Positions 34,896 through 46,730 of a stretch of DNA of 64,000 nucleotides are shown one piece after another. Below the pieces are notes generated by a model that worked only from the letters and a program-made list of their open reading frames with translations, was not told the DNA's origin and did not search any database. A program made the translations under genes and the position numbers. How positions within the stretch are numbered: the first letter of the stretch is position 1; the number at the start of each line of letters is the position of its first letter. Source of the DNA: Sternotherus odoratus (Eukaryota > Chordata > Testudines > Kinosternidae); assembly GCA_032164245.1 (NCBI GenBank), contig JAVMKO010000003.1:64922390-64986389 (forward strand), given 5' to 3'.

Positions 34896-35420
34896 CAATC
34901 ATGGTTGTAGTATAAGTGGAATGATGGTCACATGTAGGATTTATTTAGTATTTGGACAAATCTTGCACCCAGTGAATGTGCCACCCAGTGGCATACTTTA
35001 TAACAAGTCTATATGACTGTAATTCAAAAATCATGACTAAGGATATAGAGAAGAGAATTTTGGGTACATAGAACATTGGAATGACTTCCGGGATGAGAAT
35101 TTTTTTGGATTTGGTGGTTGCTACTTACACAGAAGGGGTACTGGCCTCCTGAAAAGTAGTAACTGATAGGGTTTGTTAGGTGACTATTAAACTAGGGGAT
35201 AAAGTGAAGGCTTGACTAACTCAAATAATCTAGCAGATAATTGAATATTAGAATATGCAGCTCTTCTGAAACAAAGATTAAAGACATGTGTGAATATTCT
35301 GAAGTATTTGTACACCAAAGCAAAGCATGTGGAAACAAACAAAAAGAACTAGAAATGCTACTAAAGGATAGTGATTATGATTGAGTAGACATAAACAGAA
35401 ATCTGGTGGGATGGTTCTTC
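34896..35420. other. Intron, nothing recognised
   Basis: AT-rich; no supported feature. Confidence 0.4.
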
Positions 35421-35423
35421 TAA

Positions 35424-35675
35424 TAAGGGCTGGTTTTCACTGGGGGGCGGGGGGGAGATCGGCTATAGATACGCAATTTCAGCCACGTTAATAACGTAGC
35501 TGAAATTGGCGTATCTACAGCCGACTTACCTGCCGTCCTCATGGCGGCGGCGCGCTCCCGCATCGAATCCAGCTTGTGCCTTTTGGCAAGCTGTAGTTCC
35601 GGAGTTGATGGTGAGACGCGATAAATCGACTGCCAAAGGATCAATCCCTCCTCGCTGTAGTGAAGCAAGCCCTAG
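35424..35675. mobile_element. Harbinger-type MITE with internal hairpin
   Basis: Ends agggctggttttcact and the reverse complement of gtgaagcaagcccta are imperfect TIRs. Inside, acgcaatttcagccacgtta is mirrored by taacgtagctgaaattggcg, giving a strong hairpin. The sequence GAGACGCGATAAATCGA matches the MITE part at 3480-3650. The family call is from general similarity. Confidence 0.6.
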
Positions 35676-35894
35676 GAAAGTCAGTATAGATTTGTACAAT
35701 CTACGTAGTGGAAATAGAAAGGAAGAAAAGGTGAAGTGATGGTGTTATGTCATGAGTATTTACAATTTACAGCACATTAGATGAATTTGCATTTTTTTAT
35801 TGCAACAGAAAGTTTTAAACTGCATACAGAAAGCCATCATATAGCAGAGAAAGGAGGTAATAGTCCCTTATTTAGGTCTGATGTGACTACACTT

Positions 35895-36037
35895 CAGGGG
35901 TGAAAGTGGGCCAGTACAGCTCGGTGCAGGCCAGCCAGTGTGGATGGGCTGGCTGGGGAAGGCTGAGCCCAGCACCGCCTCTTCCACCCGAGGCTCCGCC
36001 CCCCATACCAGTAAGGTTAATATTACTTTCACCCCTG
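35895..36037. mobile_element. Short hAT-like MITE, 143 bp
   Basis: TIRs CAGGGGTGAAAGT and ACTTTCACCCCTG are intact. Flanking octamers CTACACTT and CTGCACCT differ at two positions, consistent with a decayed 8-bp duplication. It sits in a CR1 fragment. Confidence 0.75.
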
Positions 36038-36310
36038 CTGCACCTGGAAATTTGTATTCAGCTCTGGGCACCTCATTATCGGAAAGATACTGAAATTGGA
36101 GATAATTCAGAGAAGAGAGAAAAAAAAAAAGGGAGATGAGGCTGGAACAATTAAAGTTAAAGAGGGGACTACATGAGAAACATGGTTAAATCCTACAAAT
36201 ATTTAAAAAGTGACAATTCAACAAGCGGGGGAAGAATTTGATCTTACAGCAAAAGACTGTCAAGTGACCAAGGAGGGAGATGAGACCACAGGCCGTTTAC
36301 ATCTCTAGGT
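36038..36310 (+). mobile_element. CR1 LINE fragment
   Basis: The sequence ttcagctctgggcacctcat, then ataattcagagaagagag and gaggctggaacaattaaag corresponds to the CR1 ORF2 end (QLWAPHYRKDTEIGD). It is degraded and truncated. Confidence 0.65.
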
Positions 36311-36328
36311 TCTTTGAAAATTCAGGTA

Positions 36329-36626
36329 CAGTAGACTCTCGATTATCTGGAATGATGGGGAAAAATTAATCCTGGTTAATAAAATCCTGGATAATCACCA
36401 TCCATAGGAAATATGGGGAGGGGAGGGTTGGTTCACCAGCCACCCTGTGGCGGGAGAGGGGATGTTGGTTCACTGGCTGCCCTGCGCCCTGGTGGGGTGG
36501 ATTTTTGTGTGTGCTTGGGGCAGCAACAAAGCCAGAGCTGGCCCTGCAAGTTGTGCGTATTTTTTTTGACATCCTGGTTAATCCACATCCTGGTTAATCC
36601 AATCCTAGATAATTGAGAGTCTACTG
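36329..36626. mobile_element. Tigger-like MITE, 298 bp, TA target
   Basis: TIRs CAGTAGACTCTCGATTATC and the reverse complement of GATAATTGAGAGTCTACTG match over at least 17 of 19 positions. TA dinucleotides flank both sides (36327-36328, 36627-36628). This is the structure of TcMar-Tigger elements. A tandem catcctggttaatcca repeat lies near the right end. Confidence 0.85.
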
Positions 36627-36629
36627 TAA

Positions 36630-38490
36630 ATAGTTATATTTTTATGAATCTATAATTTGGCCATTAGGTGGCAGAGTTTTGGTACAGAGTGTTCAGACTT
36701 TACTGTGACTGCTTATTATTATTGTTCTTTATGGTGATGGTAAAATCAGGAATCATACAAACTAGAATTCTATCTCTTACTTAGTTTTCCTTAAACAAAT
36801 AAGTACACCAAGCATCTGTCACTTGCACTACAAACTAGCATGCCTGTCACCCAATTATTTGTCATTTCAGAATAGCTTCATTTATATCTTCCAAATTATA
36901 ACTACATTCAACCCTTAGGCAGTAGGAGTAGGAACTGTGTGTGTGTGTGTGTTTCTTTTCATGTTTCATAAAAATCAATCAGGATTAGGAGTTAGACATA
37001 TGTAAAAAAGCCTGAAGACTGTGCTATTAAGTAACAGACAGTAGGTGGCCGAGTTATGTAAACTGATAAGCTACCACTATAAAAATTGTGAAGGTTGCCA
37101 GCCTATTAAATATTATTAATTTATGAGTAAAACAGCAATCCAATTTTGTATACTGAGCAGTTTGCCATGTATTTTTGTTTTCCGTATTCATTTGACATAT
37201 ACGTCTTTTTGAAGCATGAATTAAAATGTTTTAAGTGTCCATTTCTATTATCTTAAATACTTGTATTCATTTTTAAACATTTACAAAACAAAAAAGTGAT
37301 TATAGGAAGGTTGGCTAGGCCAAAGGGTATTGTCTCTAACATACACCTTTCATTTCAATTGATATATAATGGCTTGTGATAGCTGTATCTGTTGTCAGCT
37401 CTTCTGTTGTTCAGTACTAATTTATTAGCAAACAGAATCTTCTGCCTCTGTAAAGCTTCTCGCAGCTTTTTACAGAGTGCTTCTACATGCTTTGCACCAG
37501 AGCCATACCACAGCATAGCAAAGAGAAGATAGTGAGCTCTTCTTTTGAGGTGTTGCGGTCAGGGGTTTTAAGCCTACTGGGGTTTAACTGCCAAGCCCTT
37601 TCTTGCTGTTCTGCCTCTGCTCCAGCTCCACTGCTGTAAGATTGATTGGATTATTATTTTATTATAATTTTGATTAATTGTGCCACAAGATGTCTCCCTC
37701 TCAGTATCCTGGCTCAGATAAGCACCAGTCCCATGCTTTGGGCACCTTTAGTATAATTAATTTTACAATCTTATATTCAGACATGTAATAGCAAGAAATA
37801 AACTGCTCACCCTCCTATAAACACCTTGCCCCTCATTTCTCCTGATTTAAAAAACCTCCACCCTGGGTGTCTGAAACAATAGATGGGCCTTGTAAACATC
37901 TGCTAGGATTTGGTAACCTTCATGACATGTTGCAAATCCTGTTTTTTTTCTCCCAGTCATTTGGGATTTTGACAGACTAAGACAAGAAGTATATTCCAGA
38001 ATTGAGAGGATTTCCTGGAGAATGTCCTACTAGCTGCTTCCCTCCTGTTTATAAGAAAGGAAGGTAGCTTGACTATTTCTGAGTATCTAAACCGTGGCTA
38101 TGTGGCATGGGGAGACAGACCATCTCTCATGTAATCTGGTCTTTAAATCACTCAGGGATTTAAACCATCACCTTGTATTCCACTCAGAAACTCAAAAGTA
38201 TAGCTCTTGAATATCTGACATTGTATCCTCCTGGTGTGAAGCTCCATTCAATAAACATGCTGCCATATTTCCCACCAGCTCCAGTTTTTGAGTGGCTTAA
38301 AGATGCATCTCCTGGTATTTGTTTGAGGTGAAAACAGCATCTGAAATAAATGCTATTGCCTCATCAATAGGTGATAAAACAGCTTCTTGGCTACAGCTAC
38401 TTAGGCTTTAATAGCAGCCTGAGGCCTAATCATGGCCCTAAACTTCAAACCTGAATCACAAATGGTGACCTCCCTCCTTCTGCCGGAGGT
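36630..38490. other. Intron, mostly unique
   Basis: There is a GT tract near 36938. No gene is supported; the 38401-38665 ORFs lack family features. Confidence 0.4.
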
Positions 38491-38492
38491 GC

Positions 38493-39010
38493 ATGTACTA
38501 CCCTTGGGGAAATTCTGCATCAGTGTGTGCGCACAGAATTCATGTCCTCTGCAGATTTCTTTGCTTTCCTGCAGAAAAATTACTTCTGAAAGGGGAGCAA
38601 AGGGAAGCTGCAAGCAGGGATTTCCCTACACTCCTCCTGAATTTCCCCAACATGCTCCCCCCTAGTTTTGTGAACTAGTTACACGCAGTGTTGCCAATTT
38701 AGAGATTGTTTGGAAATTTGAATTGAAATTGAAACATTAATACACACTTTAAAAGCATATAAAGTGTATAGTAAAATATGTGTATCTGAGAAGTATAGTA
38801 CATTTGAAAAGTATAAACACAGACTAGCTTCCTTATATAACTTCTGTTTTTTGTGACAATGTCAGTGTGTTCATTTTGATGATTTTGCCAACCTAATAAT
38901 TTCAGGAAAAGGCTTCGGGACCAGATTGTATTTACATTCATACCTAATCTACCTAGGTGTCCAGCAAACAGAGCTGTGTTGCTCAAGTGATAGATTTTGG
39001 CTGGGTTTGG
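38493..39010 (+). repeat. DNA-transposon-like repeat, left end TACTACCCTTGGGG
   Basis: The start (gggaaattctgcatcagtg, then cagaattcatgtcctctgca) is the inverted counterpart of the right end at 46660-46730 (cagaattctctcaggagtaa). It appears to be the left part of the same family. The right boundary is uncertain. Confidence 0.45.
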
Positions 39011-40454
39011 GTTACAAATCACTTGAATGTGGGGGGTAGTGAAATGTTATTCTTATTGTATGAGTAAAGGGCAGTAGAACTGTACTTAGCCTCTGCTGAT
39101 TGAGGGCATCAAGAGAGAGGGTGGGGACAGGTGTTTTGCTTGATGGTCTGTCTGAGTCACAACTACTATTTGACCTGCCCCTCTCCACTGTTTAAAGACA
39201 GAGCTGATTAGACTTCAGTGAGAATCTTTTGGTTTGTTAAGTGACCACTAGAGCTGAAATCTCTGCTAATCAGGTCTAAGTGCTTAACCCTGCTGTGGGA
39301 CAGTGTTTCTGTGGAAGAAATGGCCCAGTCTGCACTATCACTGAGGTCGTGTCCCCCTCCTCCGTCCCCCCCCCCCCGAAGAGCTGAAATCACTGAGAGT
39401 CAGGGGGAACCTCGAGAGACCGACTCACAGAGGTCACAGTGGCAGGTGGCAGTAGAAGATGACAGTGCATTGGGGCAGAGCAATAGAGTGAATGGTGGCA
39501 TGACAAACAACAGCGGCCAGAGCATTGGACTGTGTTTTAGTGACTTTTCTCCGGAAGCTAGATTTGTGACTGGGAAACTTATACAGGAACACTTAGTGTC
39601 GTCCCAGTTAACATTGTTTCATTGTTATGTTGCTGATCAAATAGGGAACATGCTCATTTAAACATGCTCATTTAAAGTTGTGCCATGCTCCCTTATAAAG
39701 TTGTTTTGCAGCTGCCTGCATTGTCCACTGCTTGCAGGAAAAGCAGCCTGTAGCAGCTAGCTGGTGGGGGGCTTGGAACCAGGGTGGACTGGCAGCCCCC
39801 CTATCAGCTACCTGCTCCCCTAAGTTCTCTGTGTGGCAGCCGCCCAGAAGTCTTATCAGTTGCCGGCAGTTCAGCTGTCCCTCCCCCCATGGCCCTGCAC
39901 TGCTCCTGCCCTTTTCCTTGGAGCAGCTCCCTGAGCCTCCTGTTTGCTCTGGGGGAGGAGAGTAAGAAGGGGACTAATGGCAGGGTGTCCCCCTCCCCCT
40001 GGACTCCACTTACCCCTTCTTCCATAGGCCCGGGGGGACACACAACAGGGCTCTGGATGAAGGGAGCTTCCAGGCAGCAGCTACGGGTCGATCTCAGCTT
40101 GCTGATCGAATTAACAAGGCAGTGTACTTAAGAGTGGGGTCAGCATACTTAAAAAAGAAATGCACATCTCTCTCCCTCACACATACTGTGTGTGTGTGTA
40201 TGTCTGTCTGCCATGCTGTATCCCCTCCCTCGATTCCTGCTGCCTTGTAGAGTGTTAGACTACATTAACAACAATGAGTTAACCCTTGAGGGTTCAGCCA
40301 ATTGCTAGTTCATCATTTAGCAGTAAGACATTCCCTGGGAAATATCCCACCCTTTGACTTCACCACCTCAGCCAAGCTTCACAATCATCATTGCTGTGTA
40401 CCAGTATTAAATTGTTTGTTGAAAATTTATAGTGTGTGTGTATATATATATATA
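39011..40454. repeat. Repeat-like region with poly-C and GC-rich part
   Basis: It includes a C run near 39367-39377, a tandem acatgctcatttaaa duplication at 39648-39676 and GT/TA tracts near 40187 and 40431-40454. It may be the interior of a Tigger-like element whose right end is at 40811. ORFs at 39311 and 39784 show no domain. Confidence 0.35.
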
Positions 40455-40648
40455 CAGTCGGACCCTGCAATACCGTGACAATCAGGATCCCAAAATACCC
40501 GATTGTGGTAAATGCGGGGTCGCGGTATTGCGGGGTCGCGTGACATCAAAGTGCCGCGCGCCGCCACCATTGGGAGCCATGCACTAGCTGATTATAGTTG
40601 TAAGCAGATTCGCACTATAGCGGGGCGCGGTATTGCAGGTTTGCACTG
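40455..40648. mobile_element. Tigger-like MITE, 194 bp, TA target
   Basis: Ends CAGTCGGACCCTGCAATACC and the reverse complement of CGGTATTGCAGGTTTGCACTG form imperfect TIRs, with TA on both sides. An internal gcggggtcgcggtattgcgg repeat is present. Confidence 0.65.
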
Positions 40649-40811
40649 TATACTATATATATTCTTTTGTCTGGTGAAAAAAATGTCACTGGAACCTAAC
40701 CCCCTTCCCCCATGTACATTAATTCTTATGAGGAAATTGGATTCACTTAACATGATTTCTCTTAGTCGCATTTTTGAGGAACATAACTACGTTAAGTGAG
40801 GAGTTACTGTA
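40649..40811. repeat. Tigger-like right end (CACTTAAC type)
   Basis: The end acgttaagtgaggagttact followed by GTA is the mirror of a CAGTAACTCCTCACTTAACG terminus. The left end is not located. Confidence 0.45.
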
Positions 40812-40951
40812 TAAATATGTTTCCTAGTAGGCCAAGATTTTTAAAATGCATTATTTGTAAGGTCTTTATCTCACATCATCGCTATCTCAAGAGGTCATTA
40901 TCTTGGGGAGTTTCTGTACTAAACTTTTTTATTATTGTTATTTTTTATGTA

Positions 40952-42724
40952 AGAATGGCTATATTGGGTCAGATCAATGGTCCATCTATCCCAGTATTCT
41001 GTCTTCCAACAGTGATTGTTCCAGGTGCTTCAGAGGGAATGAACAGAACAGGGAATCATTGATTGATCCATCCCATGTCGTCCACTCTCAACTTCTGGCG
41101 AATAGAGGCTAGGGACACTCAGATCATGATGTTACATCCCTGCCCATCCTGGCAAATAGCCATTGGTGGACTTATCCTCCATGAATTTAGATAGTTCTCC
41201 TGTTATAATTTTGGCCTTCTGTCACATTACTGAAATTACCTGGGATCATATAGATCATTGGTGCAACCAAGGTCCTGTAATGGCACCAAATCTTATGTGA
41301 AAGGGGTCATATAAGGTGTCTATGACCAGGTTATGGTCTGCTGATTATTACTATGCCATTGGGATGTGTGTATAATTTTTATAGTTGAAGTTATGAATAT
41401 TGGCTCTGTGCTGTCTGTCTTTCCAAACATTGTGCTATGCTGGTGAGGACATTCCAGAACACTGGGCATCAACTTTGCTTAAGCTGCTTAATGGCCCATT
41501 AAGGACTATCAGCTATACAATAGACTGTGGAAGCTTGGAATGCTCCAATCCACATGAGAAGTCTATTAGAGAACGTGCAAGATAGAGAGTGGATAATGGC
41601 CGCCACCTGTGAATCCTGAGTCATAATGCATGATCATGTGAGCTGCCCAAATGACTCAAACTCCATTTTGCTGTAAGTTTCCACAGCAAAGGACAAAGAA
41701 AGTTCCTGCACCTGGAAAGGATAAAAGAGTGATACCCTACCTCCGTTTGGTCTTCAGTCTCCAGTCTGGCTCCTACCTCTGGATGGAACTTTGCTACACA
41801 TGGAAGCTCTGGCTAAAGGATTGATGACCCATCCCCAGAGGGGATGCATTCCAGAGACTTTGATTTGAACCTGCAGTTTATTCTACCACTGATGCAAGCC
41901 TAAGCCAAGGACTTTACCATTACTGCATGTAATTGATTTCTTTTAACCATGTATAACCCTCACCTATATCTTTTTCCTTGTACAATAAACCTTTAGATTT
42001 TGGATTCTAAAGGATTGGCAACAGTGTGATTTGTGGGTAAGATCTGATTTGTATATTGACCTGGGTCTGGGGCCTGATTCTTTGGAATTGGGGAGAACCG
42101 TTTTCTTTATTTGGGGTATTGGTTTTCATAACCATTTGTCCCCAGGACAGGTGGCTGCTGGTGGTGATACTGGGAAGCTGGAGTGTCTAAGGGAATTGCT
42201 TGTGTGACTTGTGGCTAGCCAGTGGGGCAAAACCAAAGTCTTTTCTGTTTGGCTGGTTTGGTGCCTTAGAGGTGGAGAAACCCCAGCTTTGGGCTGCAGC
42301 TGCCCCCTTTGGAGCAATTTGTCCTGACTTGGCACTCTCAGTTGGATCCCACCAGGAACAGCACCATCACACCTTCACAACATCCAAGCACTGTGTAAAG
42401 AAATACGTCCTTTTGTTTGTTTTAAACTTACTGCCTATTAATTTCGTTAGGTGACCCTTGGTTCTTGTGTTAAGTGAAGGGGTAAATAATACTTCTTTAG
42501 TCATTTTCTCCACATCAATCAAGATTTTATAAGACTCTATCCACTCTTAGTCGTTTCTTTTTCAAGCTGAAAAATCCCAGTCTTTTTAATCTCTCCTCAT
42601 ATGGAATCCGTTTCATACTCCTATTCATTTTTGTTGCCCTTCTCTGTATGTTTTCCAATTCCAATATATCTTTTTTGAGATGGGGTGACCAGAACTACAC
42701 CCCGTATTTAAGATGTGGGCATGT
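40952..42724 (-). mobile_element. CR1 LINE fragment, split by a solo LTR
   Basis: Left part 40952-41219 is the CR1 3' region (aagaatggctatattgggtc ... cctccatgaatttagatag). Right part 42377-42724 continues with the CR1 ORF2 C-terminal region on the minus strand (ggtgacccttggttcttgtg, gaaaaatcccagtcttttta). The parts join once the LTR and one CCTTC copy are removed. It is degraded. Confidence 0.85.
41220..42371 (+). mobile_element. Solo LTR, 1,152 bp, TSD CCTTC
   Basis: It starts TGTCACATTA, ends ATCACA and is flanked by a perfect 5-bp duplication CCTTC (41215-41219, 42372-42376). On the plus strand a TATA-like ggataaaaga lies near 41719 and AATAAA at 41984-41989, in LTR order. There is no internal region. 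It is an endogenous retrovirus LTR; the class is not decided. Confidence 0.85.
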
Positions 42725-43626
42725 CATGGATTTTTAGCTTGGAGCTTGGTTTCCAGACTGGTCTACTACGCCAGTACTGACAACCTATATGAAAAGGCTG
42801 CAAAACAACATGCCTCCAGACTGCATCAACATGCAGAAAGCCTTATAAACAGTCACTGTCAAAGCCAATTTTAGAAGAATTTAATAAGGCTGTTAAGAAT
42901 GCTGGAGACACAACTCAGTCTATGTGAATCACCATGGCTGTTGCATCATACTTTCTATTTAAGCAAGAGATACCACTCACTACCAACTAGAGGCCTATGT
43001 TAAGTGCATTGCCTCTTGTTAATCTTGAAGTTGAACACTGTTTCCGAATAAGACTGTTAATGCTCACTATCTTTCTGCAAAAAACTCAGCTGACTCTCTA
43101 GATTAGAAACATGTGGTGCAACAGTGAAAGACACAGGAGTTGAAAAAGTAAAGAACTCTCTCACCATATTCAAAATATATGCATACATGTCCTACAGATG
43201 CACCAGTGCAAATAGGCATCAAGTATTAAGTCGTTGCATATGTTATCTTGATGTCCGTGGTAGGCCAGTAGATGCATTCTAGATATTCAGGTTATAGAAG
43301 ACACATCAGCTGCATCTGTGACATCTTAGAAGAGTTAAATGCTTGTAAATTGAACCCCAAACAGATGGCTGCTTGTGAATTTGATGGAACTACAAATTTC
43401 TCTTGGACATAGTGGAATAAAAGCTTTGCTCAGAGAAAAGTGTAACCCTAATCTCTTGTATATACACCATAGACACCATCTACTCCAGCTAGCACTGCTA
43501 CAAGCTGCAGAATCTTCAAGATATTAAAAGCCACAAATTTAATATACTCTTCCCCCCCCCCCCCCCCAGTAAGAGTCCAAAAGATTTTGGTCTGAACATT
43601 TTGGAAACAAATAGAAGATACGCTGG

Positions 43627-44840
43627 TGTAGTGGGGTGGCTACCTGCTCCCAGCCAGAAGGGCTTAAAACAGCTCAGGAATGGGTTGTGGCTGGGAGCAA
43701 GCTCCCAGGCTGATTGGGGGAATAGGCTCAGCTAGGAGGCCATGCCCCAAACACTCTAGCAGGCCCTTATAAAAAGAGCTGAGAGGCAGGGGCCTGAGAG
43801 AGAGTGTCTCCTCTGTCTGCAGAGGTAGACAGGCCTGGCTGCTGGGAGCTTGACAGGGTACCTAGAGTGAAGCAGGGCTGGGGCAAGGCAAGAGGAGCTA
43901 GGGAAGCTCTGGCCTGGAAACCCCCAGGCTGCAGGGCCTAGGGGATGGCCCAGCAAAGGGTACTGAGGTTGCAGGGGGCAGCCCATGGGTCTAGAGCAGG
44001 GGTCTCAAACTCAAATGACCACGAGGGCCGCATGAGGACTAGTGCACTGGCTCGAGGGCCGCACCACTGACACACACACACACCCTCGCTGCCCCGGCTG
44101 TGCCCCCACTCCACCCCTTCCATGAGGACTAGTGCACTGGCCTGAGGGCCGCACCACTGACACACACCCCGCCCTTGCTGCCCTGGCTCCGCCCCCACTC
44201 CACCCCTTCCAAGAGGTCCCACCCCTGCCCCACCTCCTCCTCTGAGCACGCAGCTCCCCATTCCCTCCTGGAAAGCACTAGGCACCACCAACAGCTGTTT
44301 GGCAAACAAAGCAAGAGCAATCTAGGAAGTCCAGAGCTAGAAACACACACGGCCCAGTCAGGCAGCAGAGAAGCCTCCACTTCTGGCCCCTCCGTCCTGC
44401 AAACTGCTATGGGGGAACCGGGGGGGGGGGGGGGCAGGAAGCTTGGCGGGCCGCAGGGAAGGGCTTTGCGGGCCACATGTGGCCCCCGGGCCGCATGTTT
44501 GAGACCCCTGGTCTAGAGGCAGATGCAGCAGGCCAACCCCTCTTGCTGGTGATGAAAGGTAATGATACTGCAGTCTGCCCCAGTGAATGGGGGTAAGTGG
44601 TGACTGGCAGTTGCCTAGACTGAGGCAAGGTGGGGATAGGGGTTCCTGGGGGATGGGGACCCTGAGACTCTGGAGGTACTGCAGGGGTGCAGCACCCCAG
44701 GTAAGAGGGCACTAGGGTCCGGGAGGGACCCGGGGTCAGAAGCAAGCGGAACTACAGCCGGCAGAGGGCAGACTGGTGAGAGCTAATTCCTTGGACGTAC
44801 CAGCAGGAGGCGCCACGGGGTGAGTCACCGCCCTGTTACA
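43627..44840 (+). mobile_element. Solo LTR, TSD GCTGG, containing hAT MITE copy 3
   Basis: It starts TGTAGTGGGG, ends CCTGTTACA, and is flanked by GCTGG (43622-43626, 44841-44845). A TATA box (ttataaaa, 43767-43774) marks plus orientation. Without the nested MITE and one duplication it is about 692 bp. It sits inside the hAT pseudogene. Confidence 0.85.
43997..44510 (+). mobile_element. hAT MITE copy 3, 514 bp, TSD GTCTAGAG
   Basis: TIRs CAGGGGTCTCAAACTC and GTTTGAGACCCCTG and a perfect 8-bp duplication GTCTAGAG (43989-43996, 44511-44518) delimit it. It has the two-block interior of copies 1 and 4 with a modest number of substitutions and a longer G run. Confidence 0.92.
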
Positions 44841-45779
44841 GCTGGGATTGAAGTTCAAATGTGTCCAACCTGGGAAAACCTGCTGGCTTTCTCAGGAGTG
44901 ATTCTTGGCAGTTGTCTTAAAATTACTGGTATTACTGGCTTTGGAAAGTATTCACCAAGATAGGACAGATCTAAGTAGTGAGGGTGGTGGACTACTTTTG
45001 TTACTAAGTTCAGAGAAGATTATTGCCATTCTCTCTCTTGTAAATTTACTGTTGAAACTACTTGGGTCATTATACAATGTCATCCAGGCATCTGATACAA
45101 CAGTAGTAGATCTTTGTTCAGCAGAAGTTGACTAATGAAGGTACTTGTATTGACTTCATAAGTGAAGAGGACAAGATGTGTTTGTTAAGCCAGCTGGAAA
45201 AATCCACAGATTTGATTCTTACAAATCTACAACAGAGATTTTGTGGATTCTACTCAATCTCCATATAGCTTTTACAGATGCCTGTCTTATAAACTCCTAC
45301 AGTTGAGTGAAGTGAGGCACTACCAGCAATGGGGCTGCTATGTGATCAGGACAGAACAGAGAATTTTGAACACAGAGTGGAATATCATACAATGAACAAA
45401 TGAAAATTTAACTTCAGCTTCTTTATCATCACTAGTGGTTTAACCCAATCTTTGTGCTATGTTTCCTGAGATGAAAGTAGGAATTCATCTCTTGCTAATG
45501 CCAGTCAAAACAGCTACAGCTGAGCATACTTTTTCCTCATTGAATAGAATTTTGTGTTCTGAAAGAAGTCGCCTTCTGCCTGATCATGTAGCATATCATG
45601 AAGGACTGGAAGTAACAGACACACACAAGAAGACACCAAAGAGTGCAAAATTACAACAAGAAACCACGGTGAATGTAGATGTAGTACTTCATAGTAGGCT
45701 GGAGTACTTTAATTTTTATGATGATTTTAAAACATGAGTTAAATCTAATAAAATGGTTGTGAAACATTTTTCAGTTTTT

Positions 45780-46730
45780 ACTATGGTGTCATACAGCCCA
45801 CCTTTGCCCTCACAGTCTCAGTCCTCATCAGCCCTCCTCTCTCTCTCTCCCTGAACATTCCAACACCCCCCTTAATTTCAATTCCTGGGAAAAACACTGG
45901 CTGCAAGAGTGCTCACACACCCCTCCCTGTCAGCACAGGTAGGTTGGTTTAGGCACCCGAAGCAGCCTGTAGAAACAGAAATCACTGCTGGGAGTGAGGG
46001 CTGGGGCTGGGTAGTCATAGGTGTGAGTGAGACACTCTGTCCCTCTGGCTTGTTATTGCAGCATGCTTGACATGGGGGGAGGGGCGGGGAGGGCTCTGGG
46101 GTGTTTCTGAGGAGGCAGGCATAGGGCAGACTCTGTCTCCTCAGGCAGAGAAGAACATAACAGCCTGCCTGCTAAGTCAATTGTTCCCATTCTTCTTAGT
46201 GAATTACCCAAAAAGTATAAAACAGGTGTAAAATTTTTAAAGCTCCTTTATATTGCCAGACTGCTGTGAAAAACAGTATGGCCTTATAAATGCTTATGGT
46301 GCTTTAGAGATCAGAACTGGTCTAAATTTTTTTGACTGAAAAAATGTGCTCTACAAACTGTTTGCTATTGACCTTTCTGGTGACAGTCAGTAACCAATAT
46401 AAATTGTGAGTTTGATTCCCCAGCCCTCACGTGCTCTTCAGTTCTCTGTGATGTAACACTGAGCATATGGCTGCATATATTGGTTGACTAATAACTAAAA
46501 ATAAAGAATCAAACCTAGCTACATTGCTATTAGACAAAGGGGGTTGGGAATTTCCTCCAATGCTCCTCACTCCCATTCTCCATCCATTGTATTCTAGTTT
46601 AAATATATGACCTAAATTGAAAGCAGTATGATTGTATCATATTATTTTGACAAAATGTAGAATTTTGCAGAATTTTAAAATGTGTGCAGAAATTTTAATT
46701 TTTGGTTCAGAATTCTCTCAGGAGTAATAT
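45780..46730 (+). repeat. DNA-transposon-like repeat, right end
   Basis: The right end (gcagaattttaaaatgtgtg, then cagaattctctcaggagtaa) mirrors the left end at 38493. The interior contains cctgcctgctaagtcaattg and ttaaagctcctttatattgc. The left boundary is uncertain. Confidence 0.45.

Larger units (their letters stand above)
42725..45760 (+). pseudogene. Dead hAT transposase with C-terminal dimerisation region, split by a solo LTR
   Basis: Left of the LTR, decayed frames contain KQHASRLHQHAESLIN and SLPTRGLC. Right of it, LALESIHQDRTDLSSEGGG and then 45459-45737 read FPEMKVGIHLLLMPVKTAT, AEHTFSSLNRILCSERSRLL and PDHV. The last is the hAT C-terminal dimerisation motif (normally ...AERxFSxLxxIK). 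Many stops are present. It is related in type to the transposase at 12218-13750 but covers the opposite end. Confidence 0.8.
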
